Positions 1 through 8,430 are shown, counted from the first letter of the stretch. The stretch: 64,000 bases of DNA from Gammaproteobacteria bacterium (GCA_016712635.1 JADJQS010000007.1:184933-248932); one strand, 5' to 3'. Translations and numbers: made by a program. The notes: a model not told the origin generated them from the sequence alone.

Positions 1-292
1 CCGCCCATGCGAGGCGGTAGGGATCGCCGGCCTCGATCACATCGGGGCGCAGCCGTTCCAGGCGCCGGCGCCACGCGCCGGTGCGCAGCGGGCAGCGGTA
101 GCCGTTTCCGTAGGGGATGGGCGGCGCCGCCACCGTGTGGATACCGTCCGCCTCTCCGTCCGCCGCGCCCGGCACCACGATGCTGTGGCGCACGCCCGGC
201 ATGGCCGTAAGCGCGCGGTGTTTCGCCGTGAGATAGGTCCGCACCCCGCCGCTCTGCGGGGCGTAGAACATGGTGATGTCCGTTATGTGCAT
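1..292 (-). CDS. Glycosyltransferase (GT4-like), N-terminal part
   Basis: Read on the minus strand from the ATG at 292; about 97 residues are visible before the window ends, so the C-terminal part is missing. The protein begins MHITDITMFYAPQSGGVRTY. A short beta strand followed by a glycine-rich 'SGGVRTYL' turn, and then 'HSIVVPG' and 'RLERLRPDVIEAGDPYRLAWA', match the N-terminal Rossmann domain of family 4 glycosyltransferases, which move a sugar from a nucleotide-sugar donor to an envelope acceptor. The donor-binding C-terminal domain cannot be seen, so the substrate is unknown. Confidence 0.6.
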   Translation of the reverse strand, partial: MHITDITMFYAPQSGGVRTYLTAKHRALTAMPGVRHSIVVPGAADGEADGIHTVAAPPIPYGNGYRCPLRTGAWRRRLERLRPDVIEAGDPYRLAWA

Positions 293-491
293 CGGGGCGC
301 CATCCTTTGCCCGGGGCGGGCGGAAGTCCTGATCGAAGTCCTACTGGATTGGATGGCGCGGCGCGGGAATCGTTCGGCGCCCGGGCGGCAGAGTGTCGGA
401 ACAAAAATGCTAATCAACAAGGCAACATCCGGCATTTATTTCAACGCCGACAGAATATTTGCAAATTCTTACAAATCGGTTACACCCCAAT

Positions 492-623
492 CCGGGACAG
501 ATTTATTTATCCTGACCGTCAATCCAACGACGTTGGGGACAGATTTATTTTCCTGCGACAGTTCGGGGACAGATTTGCAAATCTGTCCCCGTTTTCCAAG
601 GGGACGGACTTAAGTCCGTCCCC
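492..623. repeat. Family A repeat array (four units)
   Basis: Two asymmetric heads (GGGACAGATTTATTT at about 493 and 534) are followed by two perfect palindromes, GGGGACAGATTTG/CAAATCTGTCCCC (564-590) and GGGGACGGACTT/AAGTCCGTCCCC (599-623). The 293-708 gap holds nothing else recognisable. Confidence 0.85.
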
Positions 624-708
624 GATTGCGTCTGATCACGACAGTCCGCCCCCGATCGCGAAGCAATGCGTTATCATGAGCCCTTTGAGCCGGCACAGAG
701 GGGTATCC

Positions 709-1518
709 ATGAGCAATAAAGGCAACCAGCCCGACTGGGACAAGATCGCGGAGAAGTTCGACGTCTTCCTGCCGCAGATCGCCCCGGTGGGGGAGGTGTT
801 GCTGCGGGCGCTGGCGGTCGCGCCGGGTGACAAGGTGCTCGACCTCGCCTCCGGCACCGGCGAGCCGGCGCTGACGCTGGCGCGGCGCCAGCCCCACGCC
901 GTCATCACCGGCATCGACGCCGCCGAGGGCATGGTGCGGGTCGCGCAGAAGAAGGTCGCGGCGGAGCGCCTGCCGAACATCAGCTTCCGGACCATGCCGG
1001 CCGAGCGCCTCGACTTCGCCGACGCCAGTTTCGACAAGGCGCTGTGCCGTTTCGGCGTGATGCTGTTCGAGGATCCGCTCAAGGGCTGCCGCGAGATCCA
1101 CCGTGTGCTGAAGCCCGGCGGCGCCTTCGCCTTCGCCGTGTGGGGCACGCCGGAGTCCATGACCACCATGAGCTGGGCTGCGCGGGCGTTCAAGGGCCGC
1201 GTGCCCGAGGAGCACCAGCCGCCGCTCGAAAAGGTCACCTCTCTGGGCCGGCCCGGCGTGCTCGACGGGATGCTGAAATCCGCCGGCTTCGCGCAATTCA
1301 GCGTCACGCCGCACCGCTTTGATTACCAGTATGAATCCTTCGAGGCCTACTGGAGTGCCATGGAGGCCTCCGAGATCCTCAGGCAGCAGTTCAACGCCAT
1401 GCCCGTCGCCGAGCAGGCCAGCGTCCGCGACGAGATCGCCCGCTTCGCGCGCGACTTCCAGACCGACCACGGCCTGGTCATCCCGCACGAATTCCTGCTG
1501 GCGGTGGGACACAAATAG
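709..1518 (+). CDS. Class I SAM-dependent methyltransferase (UbiE-like)
   Basis: A 269-residue cytoplasmic methyltransferase. Motif I is 'VLDLASGTGEPAL' (about residues 43-55), followed by the acidic 'GIDAAEGMV' strand and the 'RVLKPGG' motif typical of the Methyltransf_11/UbiE group. Substrate unknown; the C-terminal part differs from true UbiE of ubiquinone synthesis. The ATG at 709 is chosen because AGAGGGG lies just upstream; the frame stays open further upstream through family A repeats, but those codons are repeat DNA. It is flanked on both sides by repeat arrays, so it is probably transcribed alone. Confidence 0.8.
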   Translation: MSNKGNQPDWDKIAEKFDVFLPQIAPVGEVLLRALAVAPGDKVLDLASGTGEPALTLARRQPHAVITGIDAAEGMVRVAQKKVAAERLPNISFRTMPAERLDFADASFDKALCRFGVMLFEDPLKGCREIHRVLKPGGAFAFAVWGTPESMTTMSWAARAFKGRVPEEHQPPLEKVTSLGRPGVLDGMLKSAGFAQFSVTPHRFDYQYESFEAYWSAMEASEILRQQFNAMPVAEQASVRDEIARFARDFQTDHGLVIPHEFLLAVGHK

Positions 1519-1548
1519 TCCCATTCGGCGATATACTTTTGTCTTATC

Positions 1549-1634
1549 GGGGACAGATTTATTTATTCAGAGGGGATGGGGACGGATTTAAATCCGTCCC
1601 CCCCTGTTTATGGAATAAATAAATCTGTCCCCAA
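1549..1634. repeat. Family A repeat pair plus palindrome
   Basis: GGGGACAGATTTATTTATTC is matched by its reverse complement at the other end of the segment, enclosing the palindrome GGGGACGGATTT/AAATCCGTCCCC. As RNA it could fold into one long hairpin with a second one inside. Confidence 0.85.
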
Positions 1635-1668
1635 ATGGCAGCCTGGCTAATTAAAGAGGGGAATATCG

Positions 1669-2487
1669 ATGACTGACAGAATCGTTCGTGCCACGACCCA
1701 CCTCGCCGTCGCGCTGTCGCTACTCTGCGCCGCGCCGGCCTTTGCCGCCGACACGGCCCTGGAAAGCATCCTTACGGGAGAGCACCGCTCGGAGGCGAAC
1801 AAGGCGCGCGACCAATACCGCCATCCGATCGAGACACTGACCTTTTTCGGCCTCCGGGACGACATGACCGTGGTCGAGGTCTTCCCCGGCGGCGGCTGGT
1901 ACACCGAGATCCTCGCGCCCTACCTGAGGGACAAGGGCATCTATTACGCGGCCGGATTCGATCCCGACTCCAGCGCGAACTTCGCCCGCCGCGCGGCCAA
2001 GTCCTTCAAGGACAAGATGGATGCCGACCCCGGCCTCTACGGCAAGGTGAAGACTACTGTGCTCGCGCCGCCGGACAAGACCGCCATCGCACCGCCCGGT
2101 TCGGCGGACATGGTGCTGACGTTTCGCAATATCCACAACTGGATGGCCGCCGGCACCGCCGACCAGATCTTCGCCGCCATGTTCTCGGCGCTGAAACCGG
2201 GCGGCGTGCTCGGCGTGGTCGAGCATCGCGGCAATCCCGCGGTGCCGCAGGATCCGAAGGCGAAATCCGGCTACGTCAACCAGGAACACGCGATCAGGCT
2301 GGCGGAGAAGGCCGGCTTCAAATTCGTCGAGGGCAGCGAGATCAACGCCAATCCCCGGGACACCAAGGATCACCCGAAGGGCGTCTGGACCCTGCCGCCG
2401 ACCTTTGCCCTGGAGGACGAGGACCGCGCGAAGTACCTCGCCATCGGCGAGAGCGACCGCTTCACGCTGAAGTTCGTCAAACCCTGA
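1669..2487 (+). CDS. Exported class I SAM methyltransferase-like protein (COG4798 type)
   Basis: 272 residues with a clear Sec signal peptide (hydrophobic run about residues 10-26, cleavage near AFA-ADT). The mature part starts 'ALESILTGEHRSEANKARD' and has a methyltransferase fold: 'VVEVFPGGGWYTEILAPYL' as motif I, 'DMVLTFRNIHNW' as motif IV and 'LKPGGVLGVVEHR'. Proteins of this family are predicted methyltransferases with signal peptides; a periplasmic SAM-dependent reaction is hard to explain and the role is unknown. An AGAGGGG Shine-Dalgarno precedes the ATG. Repeat arrays flank it on both sides. Confidence 0.8.
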   Translation: MTDRIVRATTHLAVALSLLCAAPAFAADTALESILTGEHRSEANKARDQYRHPIETLTFFGLRDDMTVVEVFPGGGWYTEILAPYLRDKGIYYAAGFDPDSSANFARRAAKSFKDKMDADPGLYGKVKTTVLAPPDKTAIAPPGSADMVLTFRNIHNWMAAGTADQIFAAMFSALKPGGVLGVVEHRGNPAVPQDPKAKSGYVNQEHAIRLAEKAGFKFVEGSEINANPRDTKDHPKGVWTLPPTFALEDEDRAKYLAIGESDRFTLKFVKP

Positions 2488-2506
2488 AGCGCCAAAATCC
2501 CGCTGT

Positions 2507-2606
2507 CGGGGACAGATTTATTTATTAGATTACTGCTGGCTGATTGGGGACGGATTTAAATCCGTCCCCGAAGTATCATCGGGCACGGACTCAAGACCGT
2601 CCCCGG
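2507..2606. repeat. Family A repeat array (three units)
   Basis: One GGGGACAGATTTATTT head, the palindrome GGGGACGGATTT/AAATCCGTCCCC and a degenerate palindrome GGGCACGGACTC/AAGACCGTCCCC. It lies between convergent genes. Confidence 0.8.
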
Positions 2607-2629
2607 TCTCTGATGCTGTCCACGCAGAT

Positions 2630-3295
2630 TTACTCCGGCTTTGACATCGAGTCGATGAACTTGTCCGCCTCGGCGATCGACGTGTTCATGTCGCGGATCA
2701 GCGCCGAGATGTCCTTCTCGATGCTCATCTTCTGATTGCGCAGCGAGGCGATCGCGCTGGCGTTGAGGTTGTGCTTCAGGAACAGCACGCGGTCCTGGAA
2801 GGCGTTCAGCACCGGCTGGATCTTCTTCTCCGCCGCATCCATCGCCGCGACCAGCTTCTTGTAGGACGCCTGCGTACTCTTTAACTGCTGCGCGCTCGCG
2901 CGCTTCAGGTTCGGGTCGGTGTACTTGCCGAGTTCCTCGTTCCATTCCGCGAACAGGCTGTCCGCCACATCCTTGACGTCGACGATGCGCGACTTGACGT
3001 CCTCCGCGCGGGCGAGGCTGGCATCGTCTTCATCCTTCAGGATGTTGTACTGCTCCTCCAGATCGCCGCCTTCATAGCCGGTCACGGCGATGAACTTGTC
3101 CAGCGCCGAGGCGAACTGCTCCTTCGCCTCCTGCTGCGCCTCGCGCGCCTTGTCGACGCGCTTGACCAGAATGTCGCGCTTCTCGACGCCGAATTTCTCC
3201 ATCGTGCCGTAATACATGGTCTGGCAGCCACCCAGGCACAACAAGGCCAGCGCCACCGGCAGTGAAATGTGAAGGTTCTTGTTATTCAAATGCAT
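2630..3295 (-). CDS. DUF2959 family lipoprotein
   Basis: 221 residues. A lipoprotein signal ends in 'LCLGGC' (lipobox cysteine about residue 24), followed by the DUF2959 start 'QTMYYGTMEKFGVEKRDILV'. The remainder is almost entirely charged alpha helix with coiled-coil character ('VDKAREAQQEAKEQF', 'MDAAEKKIQPVLNAFQDRVL'). DUF2959 proteins are envelope proteins of unknown function common in gammaproteobacteria. The gene is convergent with the upstream methyltransferase gene, with a repeat array between them. Confidence 0.85.
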   Translation of the reverse strand: MHLNNKNLHISLPVALALLCLGGCQTMYYGTMEKFGVEKRDILVKRVDKAREAQQEAKEQFASALDKFIAVTGYEGGDLEEQYNILKDEDDASLARAEDVKSRIVDVKDVADSLFAEWNEELGKYTDPNLKRASAQQLKSTQASYKKLVAAMDAAEKKIQPVLNAFQDRVLFLKHNLNASAIASLRNQKMSIEKDISALIRDMNTSIAEADKFIDSMSKPE

Positions 3296-3358
3296 CGCGG
3301 CGACTCCCTCCAGTCAGTGGAACGATGATCAAAATGGCGCAGATACTATACCCCATCA

Positions 3359-3511
3359 TCGGGGACAGATTTATTTTCACGCCTGGCAGGCACAGCAAAC
3401 TTTTGACGTTGGGGACAGATTTATTTTTCCGTGCCGATTGGGCAGGGGCCGGAGGGTGGTCAGGCAGACGGCGCGGGCATCAATAAAATAAATCTGTCCC
3501 CAACGTCATTA
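3359..3511. repeat. Family A heads in opposite orientation
   Basis: GGGGACAGATTTATTTT occurs at about 3360 and 3412 on the plus strand, and its reverse complement at 3485-3503. The last unit carries the extended flank AACGTCATTAAT and overlaps the end of the next gene. Confidence 0.8.
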
Positions 3512-4547
3512 ATTCCCGGATTATTGGAGGATCACTCCAGGCTGGCGGCCTTCGGGGCGATGCGTCAGCGGCGCAGCTTTGGAAGCCGAGGTCGTTGAAG
3601 CGCGAGTCGGGGGGGAGGTTGAAGCGGTAGGCGCCGCGCTGGAACAGGTGCAGGGCGTAATGGCCCTCGCCGCCGCGGCCGGCGCCGCGCACGACGCGGA
3701 ATTTCTCGCCGAAGTTGTCGCTCGTGTAGTCCGAGCCCGGGTAGGCCTGATACCAGTCGGTAATCCATTCGGAGACGTTGCCGGCCATGTCGAACACGCC
3801 GTACGGCGACTTGTCGGTGGAGTACGAGCCCACCGGCGCGACACCGTCTTCCCATTCCTCTTCGCCGGCGTTGCTCATGCCGTCCTTCCACTCCTGGCCC
3901 CAGGGAAATTCCTGGCCACCGGCGCCGCGCGCCGCCTTTTCCCACTCGGCCTCGGTCGGCAGGCGCTTGCCGGCCCAGCGGCAGTAGGCATCGGCGTCGT
4001 TCCAGCTCACGTAGATCACCGGCTCGCGCCCCTGCAGCTCGAACTTCTTCCCGATCGCCGCCAGCAGCTCGTCCTTCGTCATCGCCCGCGTGTCGAGGTC
4101 GAGCTTGAAGGTCTTCACCGCGAGCTGGCGCAGCTTCTCGACATCGAGCGAGGTCAGCTTGTCGTGCTTCAGGCTGAGGATGTAGCCGCGGTCGAGCCAG
4201 TGGTCCGGCGGCGGGACGTTGACCGCGGCGAAGAACGCGCGATAGTCGGCGTTGGTGACCTCGTACGGGTCGATGTAGTAGGCAGGCAGGCGCACGCGGT
4301 GCTCCGGATGCTCGTCCAGATACCACGGCTTGGTGTTGCCGAATTCGCCCGCGACGCCCTCATGTTCGGCCTTGTCGCTGCCCATGACGAACTCGCCGGC
4401 CGGGACCAGCGCCATATTGGCGGCCGGTGCCGCGGGCCGGACGGCGGGTTCTGCCGCCTGCACAGGCAGCGCGCAGAGCAGGGCGATCAACGCGGCGCCG
4501 CATGCCCGCGCCGCGCGGCGCGTCATCTCATGATTCACGTAGCGCAT
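3480..4547 (-). CDS. Exported FGE-sulfatase (SUMF1) domain protein, apparently non-catalytic
   Basis: 355 residues from the ATG at 4547, chosen because TAGGAGGT sits 6 bases upstream and overlaps the previous stop; a longer frame to 4676 exists but would overlap the upstream gene. Sec signal peptide (ALIALLCALPVQA, then AEP). The SUMF1/FGE fold follows: 'MALVPAGEFVMGSDKAEHEG', 'VTNADYRAFFAAVN', 'YVSWNDADAYCRWAGKRLPT', 'EAEWEKAARG', 'GVFDMAGNVSEWITDWY'. The C-terminal half has no C-x4-C pair where true formylglycine-generating enzymes bind copper, so it is probably a non-catalytic paralogue of its neighbour. The tail '...ELMTLGTDLFY' is encoded by a family A repeat that supplies the stop. Confidence 0.75.
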   Translation of the reverse strand: MRYVNHEMTRRAARACGAALIALLCALPVQAAEPAVRPAAPAANMALVPAGEFVMGSDKAEHEGVAGEFGNTKPWYLDEHPEHRVRLPAYYIDPYEVTNADYRAFFAAVNVPPPDHWLDRGYILSLKHDKLTSLDVEKLRQLAVKTFKLDLDTRAMTKDELLAAIGKKFELQGREPVIYVSWNDADAYCRWAGKRLPTEAEWEKAARGAGGQEFPWGQEWKDGMSNAGEEEWEDGVAPVGSYSTDKSPYGVFDMAGNVSEWITDWYQAYPGSDYTSDNFGEKFRVVRGAGRGGEGHYALHLFQRGAYRFNLPPDSRFNDLGFQSCAADASPRRPPAWSDPPIIRELMTLGTDLFY

Positions 4548-4555
4548 GAAACCTC

Positions 4556-5598
4556 CTATGGCGCGTCCTTCGCGCAGCGGAAACCGAAGCTGTTGTTCTT
4601 CGTCGTACGGAGAAAGAAGGCGCGATTGAAACTCGGCGCCGAGATGCCGCATTTGTAGAACGAGCAATCCCACCACGAGCCGCCCTTCAGTGTCTTGTAG
4701 AGTTCGCCGTAATTTTCATTCGGGTGCGTGTTGCCCGGATATGCGCGGTACCAGGATCCGGTCCATTCCCACACATTGCCCGACATGTCGTAGAGCCCGA
4801 AGGCGTTCTGCCCGTCGGCGAAGGCGCCGACTGGGCTGGTATCGCCCTCGCGCCCGAGCGAATTCCAGTACAGCGGCGTGTTCGCGCGATGCATGCCGAA
4901 CTCGTTGCCCCAGGGGTAGCGGCGTGCATCGGTGCCGCGCGCGGCCTTCTCCCACTCCGCGTCGCTCGGCAGGCGTTTGCCGCCCAGGTGCAGTAGTCGC
5001 TCGCATCGTTCCAGGTCACACCGACGACAGGATGGTCGATCTTGCCGGGCGGATACGTGCGGTTCTCGAACTGCGGCGGCGAACGGTGCCCGGTTGCCTC
5101 CATGAAGGTCTTGTACTGGCCGTTCGTCACCTCGTAGACATCGATGTCATAGGCCGGCAGATCGACGATATGCGCGGGGCCCTCATCGGGCAGGCGGTCG
5201 TCGGTGCCCATGGTGAACCTGCCGGCGGGGATATGGGCCATCTCGTTCGGGTGCGTGCCGATGCGGGTGTGTTCGTAGTAGAGCGGCACGCTCATGCCGG
5301 CGAGCAGCTCGGTGCTGTCGGGCGCGGGCCGAACCGCGCGCGCCGCTGTGCCGGCCGGGGTTTCCTCCGGACCGGCCGCAGGCTCCGCTACGACGGAGGC
5401 CGCGTGCGCAAGGTCCTGCTCCGCGGAATGGCAGCTCGCGCACGCCGGCCCCGCGGGCGCGACAATCGGCGGCGTCGCATGGCAGCGTCCGCACTTCGCG
5501 AGATCCACCGCGGCCGCGAGCCCCCACGGCGCAAAAGCGAACGCGGTGCAAAGGAATACGGCGTATCGCCGCGAACGGCGCCTGGCAGTGGGTTCCAT
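4556..5598 (-). CDS. Exported dihaem-motif/FGE-like fusion protein (frameshifted)
   Basis: One gene read in two frames. The first frame from 5598 gives a signal peptide, then two haem c motifs close together (CGRCH and CASCH, about residues 36-57), a proline/alanine linker and the start of an FGE domain ('AHIPAGRFTMGTDDRLPDEG', 'VTWNDASDYCTWA'). The frame is lost near 4980-4986, where one G seems missing from a G run ('TWAGKRLP' expected); the second frame continues to 4556 with 'GLYDMSGNVWEWTGSWY' and 'GGSWWDCSFYKCGIS'. The C-x4-C pair has the same spacing as the copper-binding cysteines of FGE. A c-type cytochrome region joined to an FGE domain is unusual. It is 8 bases upstream of its paralogue, so the two probably form an operon. 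No sulfatase is nearby. Confidence 0.7.
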
Positions 5599-5781
5599 GG
5601 AAATCCCTTTGGTTTTACGCCAGTTCCGCTATCACTGCGGAATCACGGGAAGGATGCGAATGACTGGCCTCACGTTACCAAAGTGCCCCCGCGATTGCCA
5701 GCCTGATGAACCTTAAGGACCGCCGCATCTCATGGCTAAATATGCACAAAATGTGCAAGATAAATCGCGGAATACGCAGGT

Positions 5782-5925
5782 AGGGGACGGACTTCCAGTC
5801 CGTCTCCCGATGGTGTAGCGCAGCCTCATACCCGCGGACAGATTGAGAAAATCTGTCCCCTCTTGCAGTGGCAGGTGCAGCGGCGCGGTCGCCGCCAGGG
5901 GACGAACTTCCAGTCCGTCTCCCGG
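5782..5925. repeat. Family A palindromes (three units)
   Basis: GGGGACGGACTTCC/AGTCCGTCTCCCG occurs twice (5782 and 5896), with a degenerate ACAGATT/AATCTGTCCCC unit between (5834-5861). This is the only structure seen in the 5599-6090 gap. Confidence 0.8.
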
Positions 5926-6090
5926 TTGAGTGCCGCAGCATAATCCGGGAACCTTACGGCGCTCCGCGCCTGCATCCGGGCTGCGACCACCACAGCACAT
6001 AATCGCTAATCCATCCGTGGCAGTCACAGCCATGGTTCGCATGGCTATACTGATAACCGTCCGGGCCGCCAGGGAGTGCTGCCATGCTGT

Positions 6091-6114
6091 TTGACATATT
6101 ACGCGGAACGTAAT
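6091..6114 (+). promoter_or_regulatory. Promoter -35 with operator palindrome upstream of higBA
   Basis: TTGACA at 6091-6096 is a consensus -35 box. Immediately after it is a perfect inverted repeat, ATTACG (6098-6103), 5-base spacer, CGTAAT (6109-6114). This fits the usual autorepression of HigBA operons by the HigA antitoxin; the binding itself is inferred. Confidence 0.55.
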
Positions 6115-6121
6115 AGGCTGG

Positions 6122-6406
6122 ATGCCGATGATCCGCTCATTCCGCGACCCGGAAGTTGAGGCGCTGTTCGGGGATCAGGATGTGCCGCGCTTCCAGGCGA
6201 TTGAGCGTGTTGCACGCCGCAAGCTCCTGTATTTGAACCGGGCGAAACTGCTTCAGGATCTGCGGCTACCACCCGGTAACCGCTTTGAGGTGCTGAAAGG
6301 CGATCGCGCGGGACAATACAGCATACGTATCAATGACCAATGGCGGATTTGCTTTCGCTGGAAAGACGGCGACGCCTGCGATGTCGAGATCGTAGATTAC
6401 CATTGA
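6122..6406 (+). CDS. higB: HigB-type mRNA interferase toxin
   Basis: 94 residues of the RelE/HigB fold: 'MIRSFRDPEVEALF' start, 'LQDLRLPPGNRFEVLKGDRAGQYSIRINDQWRICFRW' and 'VEIVDYH' end. Family members cut mRNA on the ribosome. The 'PPGNRFE.LKGDR.GQ.S.RIN.QWRICF' core is typical. The ATG at 6128 (MIRSF) matches the usual family start equally well. The toxin gene precedes its antitoxin, as in other HigBA operons, with a 10-base gap between them. Confidence 0.88.
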   Translation: MPMIRSFRDPEVEALFGDQDVPRFQAIERVARRKLLYLNRAKLLQDLRLPPGNRFEVLKGDRAGQYSIRINDQWRICFRWKDGDACDVEIVDYH

Positions 6407-6416
6407 GGTAGTACAC

Positions 6417-6722
6417 ATGCCCGCCAAGAAAAAACTGCTCGATCCCATCCACCCCGGCGAAGTCCTGCGCGAGGAATTCATGAAGCCGCTGGACATCAGC
6501 ATCAATCGCCTCGCGCGCGACATCGTCGTGCCGCCGGGTCGCATCAGCGCGATCGTCAACGGATCCCGCGCCATTACCGCCGACACCGCACTGCGCCTCG
6601 GCCGCTACTTCAGCGTCTCGCCCGAGACATGGATGGGATTGCAGGCTGACTACGACCTGCGCGTGGCCCAGCGCACCGTCGGCGCCGAGGTGGAACGGCG
6701 CGTCCATCCCTACGCGGCCTGA
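6417..6722 (+). CDS. higA: HigA-type antitoxin, XRE family
   Basis: 101 residues. 'DPIHPGEVLREEFMKPLDISINRLARDIVVPPGRISAIVNGSRAITADTALRLGRYFSVSPETWMGLQ' is the standard HigA core with a helix-turn-helix (about residues 27-60). It neutralises HigB and should repress the operon through the palindrome at 6098-6114. It directly follows higB. Confidence 0.9.
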   Translation: MPAKKKLLDPIHPGEVLREEFMKPLDISINRLARDIVVPPGRISAIVNGSRAITADTALRLGRYFSVSPETWMGLQADYDLRVAQRTVGAEVERRVHPYAA

Positions 6723-6799
6723 TCGTCCGTCGCCCTCGCCTCCCGGAAGGGGGAAGTGGGCAGGGTGAACTTCCGAGGACGGATTTCGGCCTCGGGCAA

Positions 6800-6861
6800 G
6801 GGGGACAGATTTCAAATCTGTCCCCATTTACTCGCTGGGGACAGACTTCCAGTCTGTCCCC
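6800..6861. repeat. Family A palindromes (two units)
   Basis: GGGGACAGATTTC/AAATCTGTCCCC (6801-6825) and GGGGACAGACTTCC/AGTCTGTCCCC (6837-6861). They lie between two toxin-antitoxin operons and could act as a hairpin terminator. Confidence 0.85.
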
Positions 6862-6946
6862 ACTCCCAAGATGGACGCTAATATTCTGTGCAAATAGCAC
6901 GATATTTCTGTATATTGTGCATAAAGCGCAGAAGGAGCCCCTCCCG

Positions 6947-7245
6947 ATGAAAAACGCCACCGCAACCACCCCCGACAAGGCGGATGTCCTCGCCGAGGCG
7001 CTGGTCAGCGCCGGCCGGCATCTGGGCATGAACCAGGTCGAGCTGGGCGCCGTCGTCGGCAAGGACCGCACCGCCATCAGCCGCGGCCGCATCGATCCCG
7101 ACAGCAAGGCGGGCGAGCTCGCGCTGCTGTTCATCCGCTGCTACCGCGCGCTGTATGCCCTGACCGGCGGCGACAGCAGGTCAAGAGCGTGCAGGGGCTG
7201 ATCAACGTGCTCGAATACCTCGACGCCATCCGCGGAAAACTCTGA
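6947..7245 (+). CDS. Xre/MbcA/ParS-type antitoxin of a RES system (frameshifted)
   Basis: The ATG at 6947 follows AAGGAGCC. 'ALVSAGRHLGMNQVELGAVVGKDRTAISR' is a helix-turn-helix, followed by 'SKAGELALLFIRCYRALYALTGGD', the toxin-binding part of Xre/MbcA/ParS antitoxins. The frame is lost near 7180; one missing base there restores 'QVKSVQGLINVLEYLDAIRGKL' and a stop at 7243-7245, directly before the toxin ATG. Without that base the product ends at 7201. It should bind and neutralise the RES toxin and repress the operon. Whether the shift is real or an assembly error is not known. Confidence 0.75.
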
Positions 7246-7992
7246 ATGACCGACTGGAACGGCGTACTCGCCGCCGCGCCGCCTGTCCCGCTCGCGGGCA
7301 CGCTGCAGCGCCTGGTGGAAAGCCAGGAGCAGGTCGCCACCAATCAACTGGTCGCCTCGCTCGCGCGCCAGTCCGTGCTGGAAGAAATGCTCGAGCGCAC
7401 CAAGCCGCGGCTGCGGCCGGGCACGGAGTCGCTGCATTACCTGCTGTCCACGCCGTTCCGCTATCCGCCGCTGAAATTCGGTTCGCGCTTCGGCCGGCGC
7501 AGCGAGCCCAGCCTGTTCTACGGCTCGCGCGAGACGCGCACGGCGCTGGCCGAGGCGGCCTATTACCGCTTCGTGTTCTGGTACGGCATGACCGTGCCGC
7601 CGCCGGGCAAGCTCGACACCCAGCACACGCTGTTCGGCGTCGACTACAAGACCGAGCGCGGCCTGCAACTGCAGCATGCGCCCTTTGCCGAACACGCCGC
7701 AATGCTGACCCACACCAGCGACTACAGCAGCAGCCAGGCACTCGGCGCGACTATGCGCGAAGCCGGCATCGAGGCCTTCGAATACACCTCCGCCCGCGAC
7801 CCGCAGCACGGCATCAACGTCGCGCTGTTCACGCCCGCGGCGCTGGCCAGCCCCCGGCCGTTGTTCCAGGACGCCTGGCTGTGCGAACTCTCCGGCCACC
7901 ACGTCCGCTTCAACGCCGTCCACAGCCCGGAGGGCTACGACTTTCCGGTGGAAGTGTTTCGCGTCAACGGTTCATTGCCCTGGCCCGGCTGA
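7246..7992 (+). CDS. RES-domain toxin (NAD+ phosphorylase family)
   Basis: 248 residues. 'YPPLKFGSRFGRRSEPSLFYGSRETRTALAEAAYYRF' (about residues 76-112) carries the R and E of the RES domain, with the serine-rich 'THTSDYSSSQALG' later. RES toxins of Xre/RES pairs consume NAD+ and arrest growth. The start codon directly abuts the antitoxin stop, so translation is probably coupled. If the antitoxin shift is real, the cell would carry an unneutralised toxin, which argues for a sequencing error. Confidence 0.85.
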   Translation: MTDWNGVLAAAPPVPLAGTLQRLVESQEQVATNQLVASLARQSVLEEMLERTKPRLRPGTESLHYLLSTPFRYPPLKFGSRFGRRSEPSLFYGSRETRTALAEAAYYRFVFWYGMTVPPPGKLDTQHTLFGVDYKTERGLQLQHAPFAEHAAMLTHTSDYSSSQALGATMREAGIEAFEYTSARDPQHGINVALFTPAALASPRPLFQDAWLCELSGHHVRFNAVHSPEGYDFPVEVFRVNGSLPWPG

Positions 7993-8007
7993 GCACACTG
8001 CCCGCCC

Positions 8008-8120
8008 GGGGACAGACTTCACTCACGTCAGGGGACAGACTTCCAGTCTGTCCCCTTTACTCCGGCGGTGGGGTACAGATTTCAACCATAGTACGGGGAC
8101 AGATTTAAAATCTGTCCCCT
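8008..8120. repeat. Family A repeat array with long shared unit
   Basis: GGGGACAGACTTCACTCACG, the palindrome GGGGACAGACTTCC/AGTCTGTCCCC, then TTTACTCCGGCGGT, ACAGATTTCAACCATAGTACG and GGGGACAGATTTAAAATCTGTCCCC. The same string of units recurs at 10.1-10.26 kb and partly at 8379-8430. Confidence 0.85.
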
Positions 8121-8139
8121 TCCCGGAGCAGCCCGCATC

Positions 8140-8172
8140 GTAGCCCGGATGGAGCGCAGCGGAATCCGGGGA
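8140..8172. repeat. Family C repeat (GTAGCCCGGATGG type)
   Basis: GTAGCCCGGATGGAGCGCAG followed by CGGAATCCGGGGA forms an imperfect hairpin (CCCGGAT/ATCCGGG). It overlaps the first codons of the next gene. A truncated copy (GTAGCCCGGA) lies at about 10087. Confidence 0.7.
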
Positions 8173-8367
8173 ATTCATCATCGCATCACTATCCGACTCG
8201 ATGCCGACATCATCGAGCATTTCAAAAGTGTTGTTCACGGCGCCGGGGGCGGCAACTACCAGACCCTGATCAATGACGCCCTGAGGGAACACATCAAGGC
8301 GCATGATAAATCGCTGGAAAAAGTACTGCGCAAGGTGATACGGGAAGAGCTCAAGAAGGCAGGGTGA
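8149..8367 (+). CDS. BrnA-like antitoxin, orphan, start inside a repeat
   Basis: 72 residues. 'HRITIRLDADIIEHFKSVVHGAGGGNYQTLINDALREHIK' matches the C-terminal ribbon-helix-helix part of BrnA antitoxins. The first eight residues or so (MERSGIRG) are encoded by the family C repeat, so the original N-terminus was probably lost when the repeat entered. No BrnT toxin gene is found beside it. It may be a remnant, or may still bind DNA. Confidence 0.6.
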   Translation: MERSGIRGIHHRITIRLDADIIEHFKSVVHGAGGGNYQTLINDALREHIKAHDKSLEKVLRKVIREELKKAG

Positions 8368-8378
8368 CACGCATCATG

Positions 8379-8430
8379 GGGGGACAGACTTCAACCACAG
8401 TGCGGGGACAGATTTCAAACCTGTGCCCCT
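8379..8430. repeat. Family A repeat, degenerate
   Basis: GGGGACAGACTTCAACCACAG, then GGGGACAGATTTCAAACCTG and TGCCCCTTACTCTGGC: a third, weaker copy of the unit at 8008-8120 and 10.1 kb. Confidence 0.75.
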
